A stretch of DNA of 64,000 nucleotides from NCBI GenBank assembly GCA_002706335.1, contig PAKZ01000035.1, positions 123,455 to 187,454 on the forward strand. The letters are read 5' to 3'. The DNA is from Ahrensia sp. GTDB lineage: Bacteria; Pseudomonadota; Alphaproteobacteria; Rhizobiales; Rhizobiaceae. Position numbers and translations under genes: made by a program. Under the pieces are notes generated by a model. It saw nothing but the letters and a program-made list of their open reading frames with translations. It ran no database searches and was not told the origin of the DNA. Positions 1 to 7,393 of the stretch are shown piece by piece. Position 1 is the stretch's first letter; each line of letters begins with the position of its first letter.

Positions 1-94
1 GCACCGAGCTCCGCGCTAGGAATCCGCTGCCCGGCAGCGCCCCCCGGAAACGGCGAGCCTCCTGAGCCCGGGTTTTTGCTCATGGAACAACAAG

Positions 95-337
95 ATGAGA
101 AAAGCTCTCATTGCCCTGGCCGCGACACTGGTCGCGACCGCATCCCTGCAGGCCGCTGAAATGAAGATGGTCGTCGAATCCGTCGATTATGAAGGCAACA
201 CCATCGTATTCACCAACGGCGAGACGATGACGATTGCCGAAGGAGTCGATTTCACCTCGATCGATACCGGTGACAACGTCACCATCATCACCGACGACCG
301 CACGGGCGAGATCACCCAGATCGAGATTCCCGAATAA
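95..337 (+). CDS. DUF1344-family small secreted protein
   Basis: 80-residue protein with a clear Sec signal peptide (basic MRK start, hydrophobic stretch to about residue 20, AxA-like cleavage before the mature part). The mature region is short, acidic and beta-rich, with the repeated 'V-x-S/D-x-D' pattern seen in DUF1344 proteins of rhizobia. The function of that family is unknown; location is predicted to be the periplasm. The gene is monocistronic and is followed directly by a hairpin terminator that separates it from the convergent cupin gene. Confidence 0.75.
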   Translation: MRKALIALAATLVATASLQAAEMKMVVESVDYEGNTIVFTNGETMTIAEGVDFTSIDTGDNVTIITDDRTGEITQIEIPE

Positions 338-363
338 GAGGCCGGCACGACCGCGATGTTACC

Positions 364-388
364 GGCCGGGCATCTGTCCGGCCTTTTT
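364..388 (+). terminator. Rho-independent terminator after DUF1344 gene
   Basis: GGCCGG (364-369) pairs with CCGGCC (378-383) around an 8-nt loop, followed at once by five T residues. It sits between two convergent genes and ends at the stop codon of the cupin gene. Confidence 0.75.
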
Positions 389-389
389 G

Positions 390-743
390 TCAGATTCGCT
401 CCTTGACCACAGCGGTTTCCGGATCGCCCGTGTTCGGCGTCCCTTCCGGCTCTATCAGCAGCGCCTCGACCTCCTCCTCGGCGACCGGCCTGTGCTCGAC
501 GCCTTTCGGCACGACATAGATCTCGCCCGGTCCGAGCTCGACATCGCCATCGCGCATCTCGATCCTGAGCCGGCCTTTCAGCACCTGGAAGAAATCGTCG
601 GTATCCGGATGCGAATGCCAGACGAACTCGCCCTTCAGCTTTACCACCAACAGATCGTGCCCGTTGAACGAGCCGACGATCTTCGGCGACCAGTGCTCCG
701 AGAACGCGCCGAGCTTATCGGCGAGATTGATCGGCTGTTTCAT
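390..743 (-). CDS. small cupin-domain protein
   Basis: 117-residue single-domain cupin. Metal-binding motif 1 is visible as H-S-H-P-D-T-D-D-F-F-Q-V-L-K-G, and motif 2 as P-K-G-V-E-H-R-P. The start is the ATG at 743 (MKQPINL), because the longer open frame upstream lies inside the neighbouring gene. It follows the enolase-superfamily gene by only 10 bp on the same strand, so the two are probably co-transcribed. The cupin may be an isomerase, a sugar-acid sensor or an accessory enzyme of the same pathway; the sequence does not decide this. Confidence 0.8.
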   Translation of the reverse strand: MKQPINLADKLGAFSEHWSPKIVGSFNGHDLLVVKLKGEFVWHSHPDTDDFFQVLKGRLRIEMRDGDVELGPGEIYVVPKGVEHRPVAEEEVEALLIEPEGTPNTGDPETAVVKERI

Positions 744-753
744 GCCCGCCTCC

Positions 754-1965
754 CTATGGCTGCACCGGCGTCGCCGCCATGCCCAGATGCAGCTTGTCGC
801 CGTCATAGGGGTGCGCCCTGAGCACCGCCTCGTCCGGCTCCACGCCGAGGCCGGGCTCATCCGGAATGATCGTGTAACCGTCCTCCAGCTTCAGCGGCTT
901 CTTGAGCAGCTCCGCGTGGAACCCGCCCCAGTCCTTGATCGCTTCGAGGATGAGGAAATTCGGCGTCGAGGCGGCGACCTGGATGTTCGCGGCCGCGACC
1001 ACCGGTCCGCAATAGCAATGCGGCGCGACCAGCGCGTGGTGCACCTCCGCCAGCGCCGCGATCTTCTTCGTCTCCCAGATACCGCCTGACCGGCCGCAAT
1101 TGGGCTGGACGATCTGCGCCGCGTCGAGCGCCAGCAACCGTGCGAATTCGTACTTCGTCGTCAGCCGCTCGCCGGTCGCAACCGGGATCGAGGTCTTCGC
1201 CGCGAATTCCGCCATCGCCTCCGGCATGTCCGGCGGCACCGGCTCCTCGAACCAAAGCGGATCGTAAGGTTCGATCGCCCTCGCCATCCGCGCCGCACCG
1301 GACGGCGTGAACTGGCCATGTGTGCCGAACAATATGTCCGCCCGCGTTCCAACCGCCGCGCGCACGGCCTTCACCATCGCAGCCGACAGCTCGATGTCGG
1401 TCAGAAGCGGCTGGTGCGGGTCGTATTGCGTATAGGGCCCGGCCGGATCGAACTTCACCGCCGTGAATCCCTGCTCCACCCAGCGCACCGCGTTTTCGGC
1501 GGCGAGATCGGGATCGTTGTAAACTGTCTTCCCGCTGGTCTCATCCGGATAGATCGGCCCGTCGGCCGGATAGAGATAGGTGTAGGAGCGCAGCGCCTCG
1601 TGCACCCGCCCGCCGATCAGCGCGTGCACAGGCTTGCCGGCCTCCTTGCCGACAATGTCCCAGCAGGCCATCTCCAGCGCGGAGTAGCAGCCCATCATCG
1701 AGAGGTCCGGCCGCTGCGTGAAGCCCGACGAATAGCAGCGTCGAAAGAACGCCTCGACATTGTGCGGGTTGTGGCCGGCGAGATGCCGCGACGCGACATC
1801 TTCGATCATCGCCGCCATCGCCTTCGGCCCGAACGACGCCCCATAGGCCTCGCCCCAACCGGTCACCCCGCCATCCGTCGTCAGCTTGACGAAGATGAAA
1901 TACCGCCCGCCGGGCGCGTTGTCCGGCACGCCCACGACGAAGGTTTCGATGTCTGTGATATGCAT
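754..1965 (-). CDS. mandelate racemase / muconate lactonizing enzyme family protein (sugar-acid dehydratase-like)
   Basis: 403-residue enolase-superfamily enzyme. The N-terminal capping domain (MHITDIETF start) is followed by a TIM barrel with K-F-D-P-A-G, a T-H-G-Q-F-T-P motif, W-F-E-E-P, T-G-E-R-L and P-H-C-Y-C-G, in the order of the galactonate/mannonate dehydratase subgroup. Members abstract a proton alpha to a carboxylate using Mg2+. The usual D-x-H-G ligand motif reads G-T-H-G here, so the exact substrate should not be transferred from GalD. The ATG at 1965 is chosen because a GGAGG-like ribosome site precedes it. It probably forms an operon with the downstream cupin; the alcohol dehydrogenase upstream is on the same strand. 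Confidence 0.8.
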   Translation of the reverse strand: MHITDIETFVVGVPDNAPGGRYFIFVKLTTDGGVTGWGEAYGASFGPKAMAAMIEDVASRHLAGHNPHNVEAFFRRCYSSGFTQRPDLSMMGCYSALEMACWDIVGKEAGKPVHALIGGRVHEALRSYTYLYPADGPIYPDETSGKTVYNDPDLAAENAVRWVEQGFTAVKFDPAGPYTQYDPHQPLLTDIELSAAMVKAVRAAVGTRADILFGTHGQFTPSGAARMARAIEPYDPLWFEEPVPPDMPEAMAEFAAKTSIPVATGERLTTKYEFARLLALDAAQIVQPNCGRSGGIWETKKIAALAEVHHALVAPHCYCGPVVAAANIQVAASTPNFLILEAIKDWGGFHAELLKKPLKLEDGYTIIPDEPGLGVEPDEAVLRAHPYDGDKLHLGMAATPVQP

Positions 1966-2076
1966 GGGGTCCTCCGGGGCAGCGACTCGCGAGTATGAAA
2001 CGTTTTCCGCCTGGCGAAGCAACCCGACAATTTGCCGGTGCCTTCCCTACCCGCTACACAGCATTCGCTATTCGCT

Positions 2077-3168
2077 TCAAAAAACCACCACATTGCGCAG
2101 CGCCTCGCCGCGCTTCGTGCTCGCGATGGCCTCGTTGATCCGGTCCAGCGGGAACCGCCCCGTCACCAGCTCGTCCAGCTTCAGCCGGCCCTCCTGATAG
2201 AGCGTTACCAGATAGGGGATGTCGCGCGACACCTGCGCCGAGCCCATTTTTGAGCCGTAGATACGCTGGCTCCAGCCGGCAAGCAGGCCCGGATCGTATT
2301 CGCCCATGACGCCCGACGGCGGCATTCCGACGATGACGATCGCGCCGTTCTTGGTGATATATTGCGAAGCGCCGTCGATGGCCGGCTTCGCCCCCACCGT
2401 GACGAAAACGAAGTCGACGCCGCGCCCGCCGGTCAGCGCCATCACCCGGTCGCGGTGGTCCGGGTCTGTCGGATTGATCCCGTGCGTCGCACCGAAGCGC
2501 TTCGCGGCCTCCAGCTTGTCAGCGGAAAGATCGATGGCGATGATCGTCTGCGCTCCCGACGCCAGCGCCCCCTGCACGGCGTTCAGCCCGACACCGCCGC
2601 AGCCGATCACGGCGACATGGCTGCCCACGGGAATTTGAGCGGTATTGGTGACCGCGCCGAAGCCGGTAATCACACCGCACGCCAGGAGCGACGCTGCGTC
2701 GAAGGCGATGTCCTTCGGGATCACCGCGATCTGACTTTTCTCCACCACGACCTTCTCCGCGAAGGCCCCGGTCCGCAGGCCATGCACCAGCCTCTCCCCG
2801 CCGGAATTGGAGATCGGAGACGTCTTGTCGAGCGGGAATACCTCCTCACACAACACCTGGTGCCCGCCGGAGCAGTAGTGGCATGTGCCGCAGGAGCGGA
2901 TCAGCGTGACGACGACATGGTCGCCCGGCGCGATGCCGTCCACATCCGCCCCGACGGCCTCCACGACACCCGCAGCCTCGTGACCGAGCACCATCGGCAG
3001 GTCCCCGCCCCAACCGCCCTCGGCATAGATGATGTCCGAATGGCAGATCGCGCAGGCCTTCACGGCGACCTTAACCTCCCCCGATCCCGGGTCGGCGAGC
3101 GTCACGTCCTCGATCGACAAAGGCGCATTGAAATCACGGCAGACCGCCGCCCGGATCGTCTCGTTCAT
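2077..3168 (-). CDS. zinc-dependent alcohol dehydrogenase (MDR superfamily)
   Basis: 363-residue medium-chain dehydrogenase. The catalytic-zinc region is C-A-I-C-H-S-D and L-G-H-E-A-A-G, and the structural zinc lobe carries four cysteines (C-G-T-C-H-Y-C then C seven residues on). The Rossmann motif G-C-G-G-V-G is followed by an acidic residue in A-I-D-L-S, which favours NAD. It oxidises an alcohol to an aldehyde or ketone; the substrate is unknown. Start ATG 3168 is preceded by GAGGG. It is divergent from the SoxR-box gene, and the 178-bp region between them could serve both promoters. Confidence 0.87.
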   Translation of the reverse strand: MNETIRAAVCRDFNAPLSIEDVTLADPGSGEVKVAVKACAICHSDIIYAEGGWGGDLPMVLGHEAAGVVEAVGADVDGIAPGDHVVVTLIRSCGTCHYCSGGHQVLCEEVFPLDKTSPISNSGGERLVHGLRTGAFAEKVVVEKSQIAVIPKDIAFDAASLLACGVITGFGAVTNTAQIPVGSHVAVIGCGGVGLNAVQGALASGAQTIIAIDLSADKLEAAKRFGATHGINPTDPDHRDRVMALTGGRGVDFVFVTVGAKPAIDGASQYITKNGAIVIVGMPPSGVMGEYDPGLLAGWSQRIYGSKMGSAQVSRDIPYLVTLYQEGRLKLDELVTGRFPLDRINEAIASTKRGEALRNVVVF

Positions 3169-3288
3169 CTCGCCCTCGTTCGTTTCAGGCCGGAGCCTAT
3201 CCGGCGCCTGTTTTCGCGGTTCGCTCTGCAGCGACACAGCCATTCGCATTCCGACAGAAACAGCAATATGACAAGCGCGAAATCGCAC

Positions 3289-3319
3289 TTGACCTCAACC
3301 TGGCTTGAGGTCTTATGGT
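3289..3319 (+). promoter_or_regulatory. SoxR-type (MerR family) operator-promoter
   Basis: Directly visible: -35 TTGACC (3289-3294) and -10 TATGGT (3314-3319) separated by 19 bp, with a perfect inverted repeat GACCTCAA-n6-TTGAGGTC (3291-3312) filling the spacer. An over-long 19-bp spacer holding a palindrome is the hallmark of MerR-family promoters, and the CCTCAA-n6-TTGAGG core equals the known SoxR box. It lies 27 bp upstream of the ABM gene start. No soxR gene is in this window. Confidence 0.85.
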
Positions 3320-3345
3320 CCGTGTCACCGAAAACGAGGTGACCC

Positions 3346-3693
3346 ATGTCCGATATCCCCGAGAGCCTTTACCGCATTGACCGTTTCACGGTTCCCGAAC
3401 GCGCCCGCGACGCGTTCCTGGAGCGACTCGTTTTCATCCGTGATTTTCTGCAGGGTCAGCCCGGATGTCTCTACAACCGCATTGGAGAAGCCCGGCAGGA
3501 AGACGGTTCTCTCGCCATGGTCACCATCGTTGAATGGAGCACCCGCGAAGAGATGAACGCGGCCCGCGGAGAGGCCAGGGCCTTCTACGAGAAGACGGGT
3601 TTCGACCCCGGCAGCTTCATGACCGCGCTCGGCATCGAACCGGATTTCGGCCTCTTCGCTGACATCCGGGCCGGGGATCACGTCACGGCTTGA
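3346..3693 (+). CDS. antibiotic biosynthesis monooxygenase (ABM) domain protein, predicted SoxR target
   Basis: 115-residue single-domain ABM-like protein (ferredoxin-like alpha+beta barrel). Visible traits are the N-terminal strand R-I-D-R-F-T-V, the helix A-F-L-E-R-L, Q-P-G-C-L-Y-N, then V-T-I-V-E-W-S and the F-Y-E-K-T-G helix. Members act on quinones, haem or polyketides as small dimeric oxygenases. ATG 3346 has GAGGTG 6 bp upstream. The MerR-type promoter just upstream implies induction by redox-cycling compounds through SoxR, consistent with the role of SoxR outside enterics in controlling oxygenases and pumps. Confidence 0.82.
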   Translation: MSDIPESLYRIDRFTVPERARDAFLERLVFIRDFLQGQPGCLYNRIGEARQEDGSLAMVTIVEWSTREEMNAARGEARAFYEKTGFDPGSFMTALGIEPDFGLFADIRAGDHVTA

Positions 3694-4027
3694 AGATTAG
3701 CGCCGCACCGGCTGCGATCAGCGCGAAGCCGGCGAGGTGGTTCCAGCCGAGCGGCTCCTTCAGCACCCAGACGGAAAAGCCGGAAAAGACGATCAGCGTG
3801 ATCACCTCCTGCATGGTTTTCAGCTGCGCCGCCGAATAGACTGTATGGCCGATCCGGTTTGCCGGCACGGCGAGGCAATATTCGAAGAAGGCTATCCCCC
3901 AGGAGACCAGGATCACGGCAAAAAGCGCCGTCGTCTTGAACCGCAGATGACCGTACCAGGCGACGGTCATGAACATGTTGGAGACGACCAGCAGGAGGGG
4001 TGTTGCGTAGACAGCGGGAATGGACAT
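3683..4027 (-). CDS. DUF486 family membrane protein (DMT-like)
   Basis: 114-residue protein with four hydrophobic segments, ending in G-A-A-L-I-F-K-P. The conserved DUF486 stretch (Y-C-L-A-V-P-A-N-R-I-G) and L-K-T-M-Q-E are visible, which is characteristic of this small family related to drug/metabolite transporters. Function is unknown. The start ATG 4027 is the only methionine before the first membrane segment. It ends 11 bp inside the convergent ABM gene and follows proC with an 83-bp gap on the same strand. Confidence 0.85.
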   Translation of the reverse strand: MSIPAVYATPLLLVVSNMFMTVAWYGHLRFKTTALFAVILVSWGIAFFEYCLAVPANRIGHTVYSAAQLKTMQEVITLIVFSGFSVWVLKEPLGWNHLAGFALIAAGAALIFKP

Positions 4028-4110
4028 GGAAAATGTTCCGCGAAAGACGGCAGGGAGGACCGCCTTACCGCAATGCCACTCCACCCGGAAGCGGATTTCC
4101 CGTGCTCGCC

Positions 4111-4896
4111 TCACGCGATGCTGCGCGTCTTCTCCACGGCTGCGTCCAGCCCTTTTGCGATCAGGTCCGAAATACCGAGTTCCTGCATCGCGACAAGCCC
4201 CGCCGCGGTCGTCCCCGCATAGTCGATCATCTCCTGCACATGATCTCCGGGCGTCATGTCGCCCTCGGCCAGCATCGTGCCGCCGGCGCGGAACAATTGC
4301 CGGATCGCCCGCGTCGCGGTTCGCTCGTCGATCCCTGCCTCGACCGCGTAGCGCACCATGGCGTCGGCAAAGAAGGCAACGAAGCCCGGCACCGGACCGG
4401 TCAGCGCGGTGAAGCACTCGATCTGGCTTTCGTCACTCACTTCATCCGTCGTTCCGCAGGCTGAAAACAGCCGTGAAACGATCGCCCGGTCGTCCGCGTT
4501 CACAGCTTCGGCGGCGGTCCAGGGCGAATAGGCGAGCCCGATCTCTGCCGCCGGGCTGGACATAGCCCGCACCACATGCGGAGATCCGGTCATGGCCGAC
4601 AATTGCGCCAGCGAGACGCCCGCCATCACGGATACGACGAGGCGATCGCCCGCCTCGATCCTTAAGCCGTCGGCCGCTGCCGGCGGCGCCGCGAGCAGAA
4701 TCGTATCGCAGCCATCCGCAAGCGCCTGCATGTCGGTGACGATCCGAACCCCTGGCCAGTCCTCGAAGCCTTTCGCCGACCCGGAGCGGTTGGCGAGAGC
4801 CAGTACGTCGGGCGTCACATATCCCGCAGTCAATAGCCGCCGCGCAATCGCACCGCCCAGCATCCCCGTTCCGATCAGCCCCAGTTGAGCCTGCAT
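4111..4896 (-). CDS. proC: pyrroline-5-carboxylate reductase family protein
   Basis: 261-residue ProC-like enzyme: NADPH-binding G-L-I-G-T-G-M-L-G-G-A at the N terminus, the central V-S-V-M-A-G-V-S, V-R-A-M-S-S-P-A, and the C-terminal dimer domain with F-T-A-L-T-G-P-V-P-G-F and P-G-D-H-V. It reduces 1-pyrroline-5-carboxylate to proline in the cytoplasm. The family signature in canonical ProC (T-x-x-x-S-G-P-A/G) is altered to T-G-P-V-P-G, so this may be a paralog rather than the housekeeping enzyme. ATG 4896 directly opens the dinucleotide fold. Confidence 0.75.
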   Translation of the reverse strand: MQAQLGLIGTGMLGGAIARRLLTAGYVTPDVLALANRSGSAKGFEDWPGVRIVTDMQALADGCDTILLAAPPAAADGLRIEAGDRLVVSVMAGVSLAQLSAMTGSPHVVRAMSSPAAEIGLAYSPWTAAEAVNADDRAIVSRLFSACGTTDEVSDESQIECFTALTGPVPGFVAFFADAMVRYAVEAGIDERTATRAIRQLFRAGGTMLAEGDMTPGDHVQEMIDYAGTTAAGLVAMQELGISDLIAKGLDAAVEKTRSIA

Positions 4897-5049
4897 GATG
4901 ATCCGGTCTCCGGTTAATTTCCCTGACGTCAACAAAGCATTTCCGCTTCGCAGGGCCAACCCTTTGCGGCTTTTCTCCGTCATTCCAAAGACCGGTTGCG
5001 CTTGCGCCCCGTTTGGCATTGAAAGGACGGAGAGCCGAGGAGGAGGCAG

Positions 5050-5439
5050 ATGACCGACCAGACGAACGACCGCCCGAAGGGCGAACTGACCCTGCGCACG
5101 CTCGCCATGCCGGGCGACACCAACGCCGCCGGCGATATTTTCGGCGGCTGGGTGATGTCGCAGATGGACCTTGCCTCCGGCATACGTGGCGCCGAGGTGG
5201 CCGGCGGCCGCATCGTCACCGTAGCGGTCAACGAGATGGATTTCCGCATGCCGGTCAAGGTCGGCGATACGTTGTGCGTCTATACCGAGGTTGAGCGGGT
5301 CGGAAAAACCTCCATGGTGCTGCGCATCGAAGCCTGGGCACAGCGCTATCTTTCCCACGTCATGGAAAAGGTGACCGACGCCCGCTTCACCATGGTCAAG
5401 CTCGACAGCGAGGGCCGCCCCTCCCCGATCAGCCGTTGA
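5050..5439 (+). CDS. yciA: acyl-CoA thioesterase, YciA-type hotdog
   Basis: 129-residue hotdog protein with the YciA/BACH signature: T-L-A-M-P-G-D-T-N, G-D-I-F-G-G-W-V-M-S-Q-M-D, then V-T-V-A-V-N-E-M-D-F and P-V-K-V-G-D. Known relatives hydrolyse acyl-CoA thioesters. A strong GAGGAGG site precedes ATG 5050. The stop overlaps a TTG codon of the downstream alpha/beta hydrolase frame, suggesting translational coupling. Confidence 0.87.
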   Translation: MTDQTNDRPKGELTLRTLAMPGDTNAAGDIFGGWVMSQMDLASGIRGAEVAGGRIVTVAVNEMDFRMPVKVGDTLCVYTEVERVGKTSMVLRIEAWAQRYLSHVMEKVTDARFTMVKLDSEGRPSPISR

Positions 5440-5450
5440 CCGGCGCCGCC

Positions 5451-6218
5451 ATGCAACTGCCTGTCATCCTGCTGCCCGGCATCATCACGCCGGCCGACAT
5501 CACCTATCGCTATCTGCTGCCGCAGTTCGAGGGCCCGGCAACAGTCATCGCGCGCGATCTCGCCATTTACGCGAACGGCGCGCCGCCGTCGGACTACAGC
5601 CTCGACACGGAGGTCGACGCGATCCTGAACGCCGTCGACGAGGCCGGGTTCGAGCGTTTTCATATCGGCGGCTTTTCGGGTGGAGGTGCGATATCCGCTG
5701 CCTTCGCCGCCCGTCACCCACACCGCCTCGCAAGCCTCGCCTTGATGGAGCCGGCGTGGTTCGGCAATGAGGATCAAAGCGAAGACGAGATCGCCGTGCG
5801 CGAGGCTGTCGAGGCGACGGAAAGCCTGCCCTATGCGGGGATGCTCGCCGCCTTCGCGCAGCTCAATGTCGCCGACGATGTGGAAATTCCGGCCCCGCCG
5901 GCGGGCGATCCGCCGGACTGGATGGAGCACCGTCCTGCCGGCATCTTTGCCCTCGGCCCCGCCTGCCGCGACCATACGCTCGATCTCGGCGCGCTGAGGT
6001 CACTGAACGCTCCCGCCCTCTATATCCGCGGCGGCCGCAGCAATCCGGCGATGTATCTGCGCATGCAGGAACGCGCCGCCCGCCTGTTTTCGGATTTCAC
6101 CGTCGAGATCTTCGAGGACCGCCACCATTTCGACCCGCCTCACCGCTCGGAACCGGAGCGCACGGCGGAATTGCTGCTAAGTTTCTGGGAGCGCGCGGAG
6201 GCCCGGCTTCCCGCCTGA
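5451..6218 (+). CDS. alpha/beta-fold hydrolase
   Basis: 255-residue alpha/beta hydrolase. The nucleophile elbow reads G-F-S-G-G-G (serine at about residue 76), an early L-P-G-I sits where the oxyanion HGG/HG motif usually lies, and a C-terminal H-H-F-D-P supplies the catalytic histidine. Substrate unknown. The ATG at 5451 is preferred; the frame also opens at a TTG (5436) that overlaps the thioesterase stop, and neither has a strong ribosome site, so coupled translation is likely. Its neighbour is an acyl-CoA thioesterase, so an ester or thioester substrate is plausible. Confidence 0.8.
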   Translation: MQLPVILLPGIITPADITYRYLLPQFEGPATVIARDLAIYANGAPPSDYSLDTEVDAILNAVDEAGFERFHIGGFSGGGAISAAFAARHPHRLASLALMEPAWFGNEDQSEDEIAVREAVEATESLPYAGMLAAFAQLNVADDVEIPAPPAGDPPDWMEHRPAGIFALGPACRDHTLDLGALRSLNAPALYIRGGRSNPAMYLRMQERAARLFSDFTVEIFEDRHHFDPPHRSEPERTAELLLSFWERAEARLPA

Positions 6219-6224
6219 GCCGCG

Positions 6225-6647
6225 TCAGATGTCGCCGAGCGCGCGATGCGCCAGGACCATGACATAGCCGGCAAGGACAGCGTCCAGGATTTCAATGAGC
6301 CCGAGCAGCAGCGGTATCGGATCGGGCGAAACCGGAAACACATGCCCGAGATCGAGCAGCACCACGAAAATGTAGCCCCAGGATACGGCGATCGCGATCC
6401 GCGCCGCCAGCCGGGAACCCCGGCGCAGCGCAATTCCCGCCCCGATCGCGGCAAGGCCGAGCGCGATCAGGAAAACATTGAAGCCCCAGAATACGGCGCC
6501 GCCCAGATGGGAGAAGTCGCGTGTTTCGACCGGTCCGCCCGGCACCAGCGTTATGAAGGTTGCGACAAGGATGAGAAGAAGCGTCGAGGCCCGTCTGCCC
6601 GCCGCTTCGTCAATCGCATTTCCCGTCATCTCATGAGCTTGCGACAT
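6225..6647 (-). CDS. small four-helix integral membrane protein, TetR-controlled
   Basis: 140-residue protein with four hydrophobic segments (about residues 20-37, 50-70, 80-105, 112-133) and no recognised family motif. A good GGAGG site precedes ATG 6647. Its promoter region contains a perfect 24-bp palindrome, and the divergent gene encodes a TetR repressor, so it is likely the main target of that repressor. Function unknown. Confidence 0.7.
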   Translation of the reverse strand: MSQAHEMTGNAIDEAAGRRASTLLLILVATFITLVPGGPVETRDFSHLGGAVFWGFNVFLIALGLAAIGAGIALRRGSRLAARIAIAVSWGYIFVVLLDLGHVFPVSPDPIPLLLGLIEILDAVLAGYVMVLAHRALGDI

Positions 6648-6662
6648 CGTCCGCCTCCTTTA

Positions 6663-6686
6663 TTATGACTGGTTGGTCAGTCATAA
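6663..6686. promoter_or_regulatory. palindromic operator for the divergent TetR regulator
   Basis: Perfect inverted repeat TTATGACTG-n6-CAGTCATAA between divergent genes. The inner TGACTG...CAGTCA core resembles operators bound by TetR-family repressors. It lies 16 bp upstream of the start codon of the membrane gene and 86 bp upstream of the tetR start, so one site could control both. Confidence 0.75.
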
Positions 6687-6771
6687 AACACACTCTTGCA
6701 TGACCCGCAAGTCAGAATTAAGCCTTTAACGGAAGGCTTTCTCACACATCCGAGGAAAAAGGTAAGCCCAG

Positions 6772-7383
6772 ATGCCCAAGATCGTCGACCGCCGGCTTAT
6801 GCAGGACACGATCCTCGATGCCGCGATGCGCACCTTCGCGCGCAAGGGATACCACGCCGCCACGATTGGTGATGTCGCGCTTGAGGCCGGGCTCGGCAAG
6901 GGCACGATCTACCTCTACTTCAAAAGCAAGGAGGCAATGACCGAGGCGATGGCGGATCGCCACTTCACCGCCTTGTCGGAGCGGTGGATGGATGATGGCG
7001 AATGCGCCACGCTGGATGACTTCCTGGGATCGCTGAAAAGCCTCGCCGACATCCCCGCCGAACATGCGCGGTTCATTCCGGTCTTCTTCGAGATTTTCGG
7101 CCCGAGCTTCGCGTCGCAGGCCTTCGCCGCCAGGGTCGAGAGCTTCTTCGACCGGCTGGGCAGGCATTTTGCGGCCCGGATCGCGGGACTGCAGGACAAG
7201 GGTGAGATCGCTCCCCATCATGATTCCGCCAGCCTCGGACGCGCGCTCGCCGCCATGCTCGACGGATTGATCCTTCATCGCGGCCTGTTCGCGATCTCGG
7301 CGAAGCGGCAAAAAGCGATGATCGTGGAGGTCATGCGCCTCTTCGAAAACGGCCTCCGGCCGAAGCAGGCGAGTCCGTCCTGA
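6772..7383 (+). CDS. TetR/AcrR family transcriptional regulator
   Basis: 203-residue regulator. The N-terminal helix-turn-helix is clear: I-L-D-A-A-M-R-T-F-A-R-K-G-Y, then T-I-G-D-V-A-L-E-A-G-L-G-K-G-T-I-Y-L-Y-F-K-S-K-E. The C-terminal ligand domain is of the common alpha-helical type with no identifiable ligand. The divergent small membrane protein and the palindrome between them point to local repression and autoregulation. Confidence 0.9.
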   Translation: MPKIVDRRLMQDTILDAAMRTFARKGYHAATIGDVALEAGLGKGTIYLYFKSKEAMTEAMADRHFTALSERWMDDGECATLDDFLGSLKSLADIPAEHARFIPVFFEIFGPSFASQAFAARVESFFDRLGRHFAARIAGLQDKGEIAPHHDSASLGRALAAMLDGLILHRGLFAISAKRQKAMIVEVMRLFENGLRPKQASPS

Positions 7384-7393
7384 CCGAAACGCT

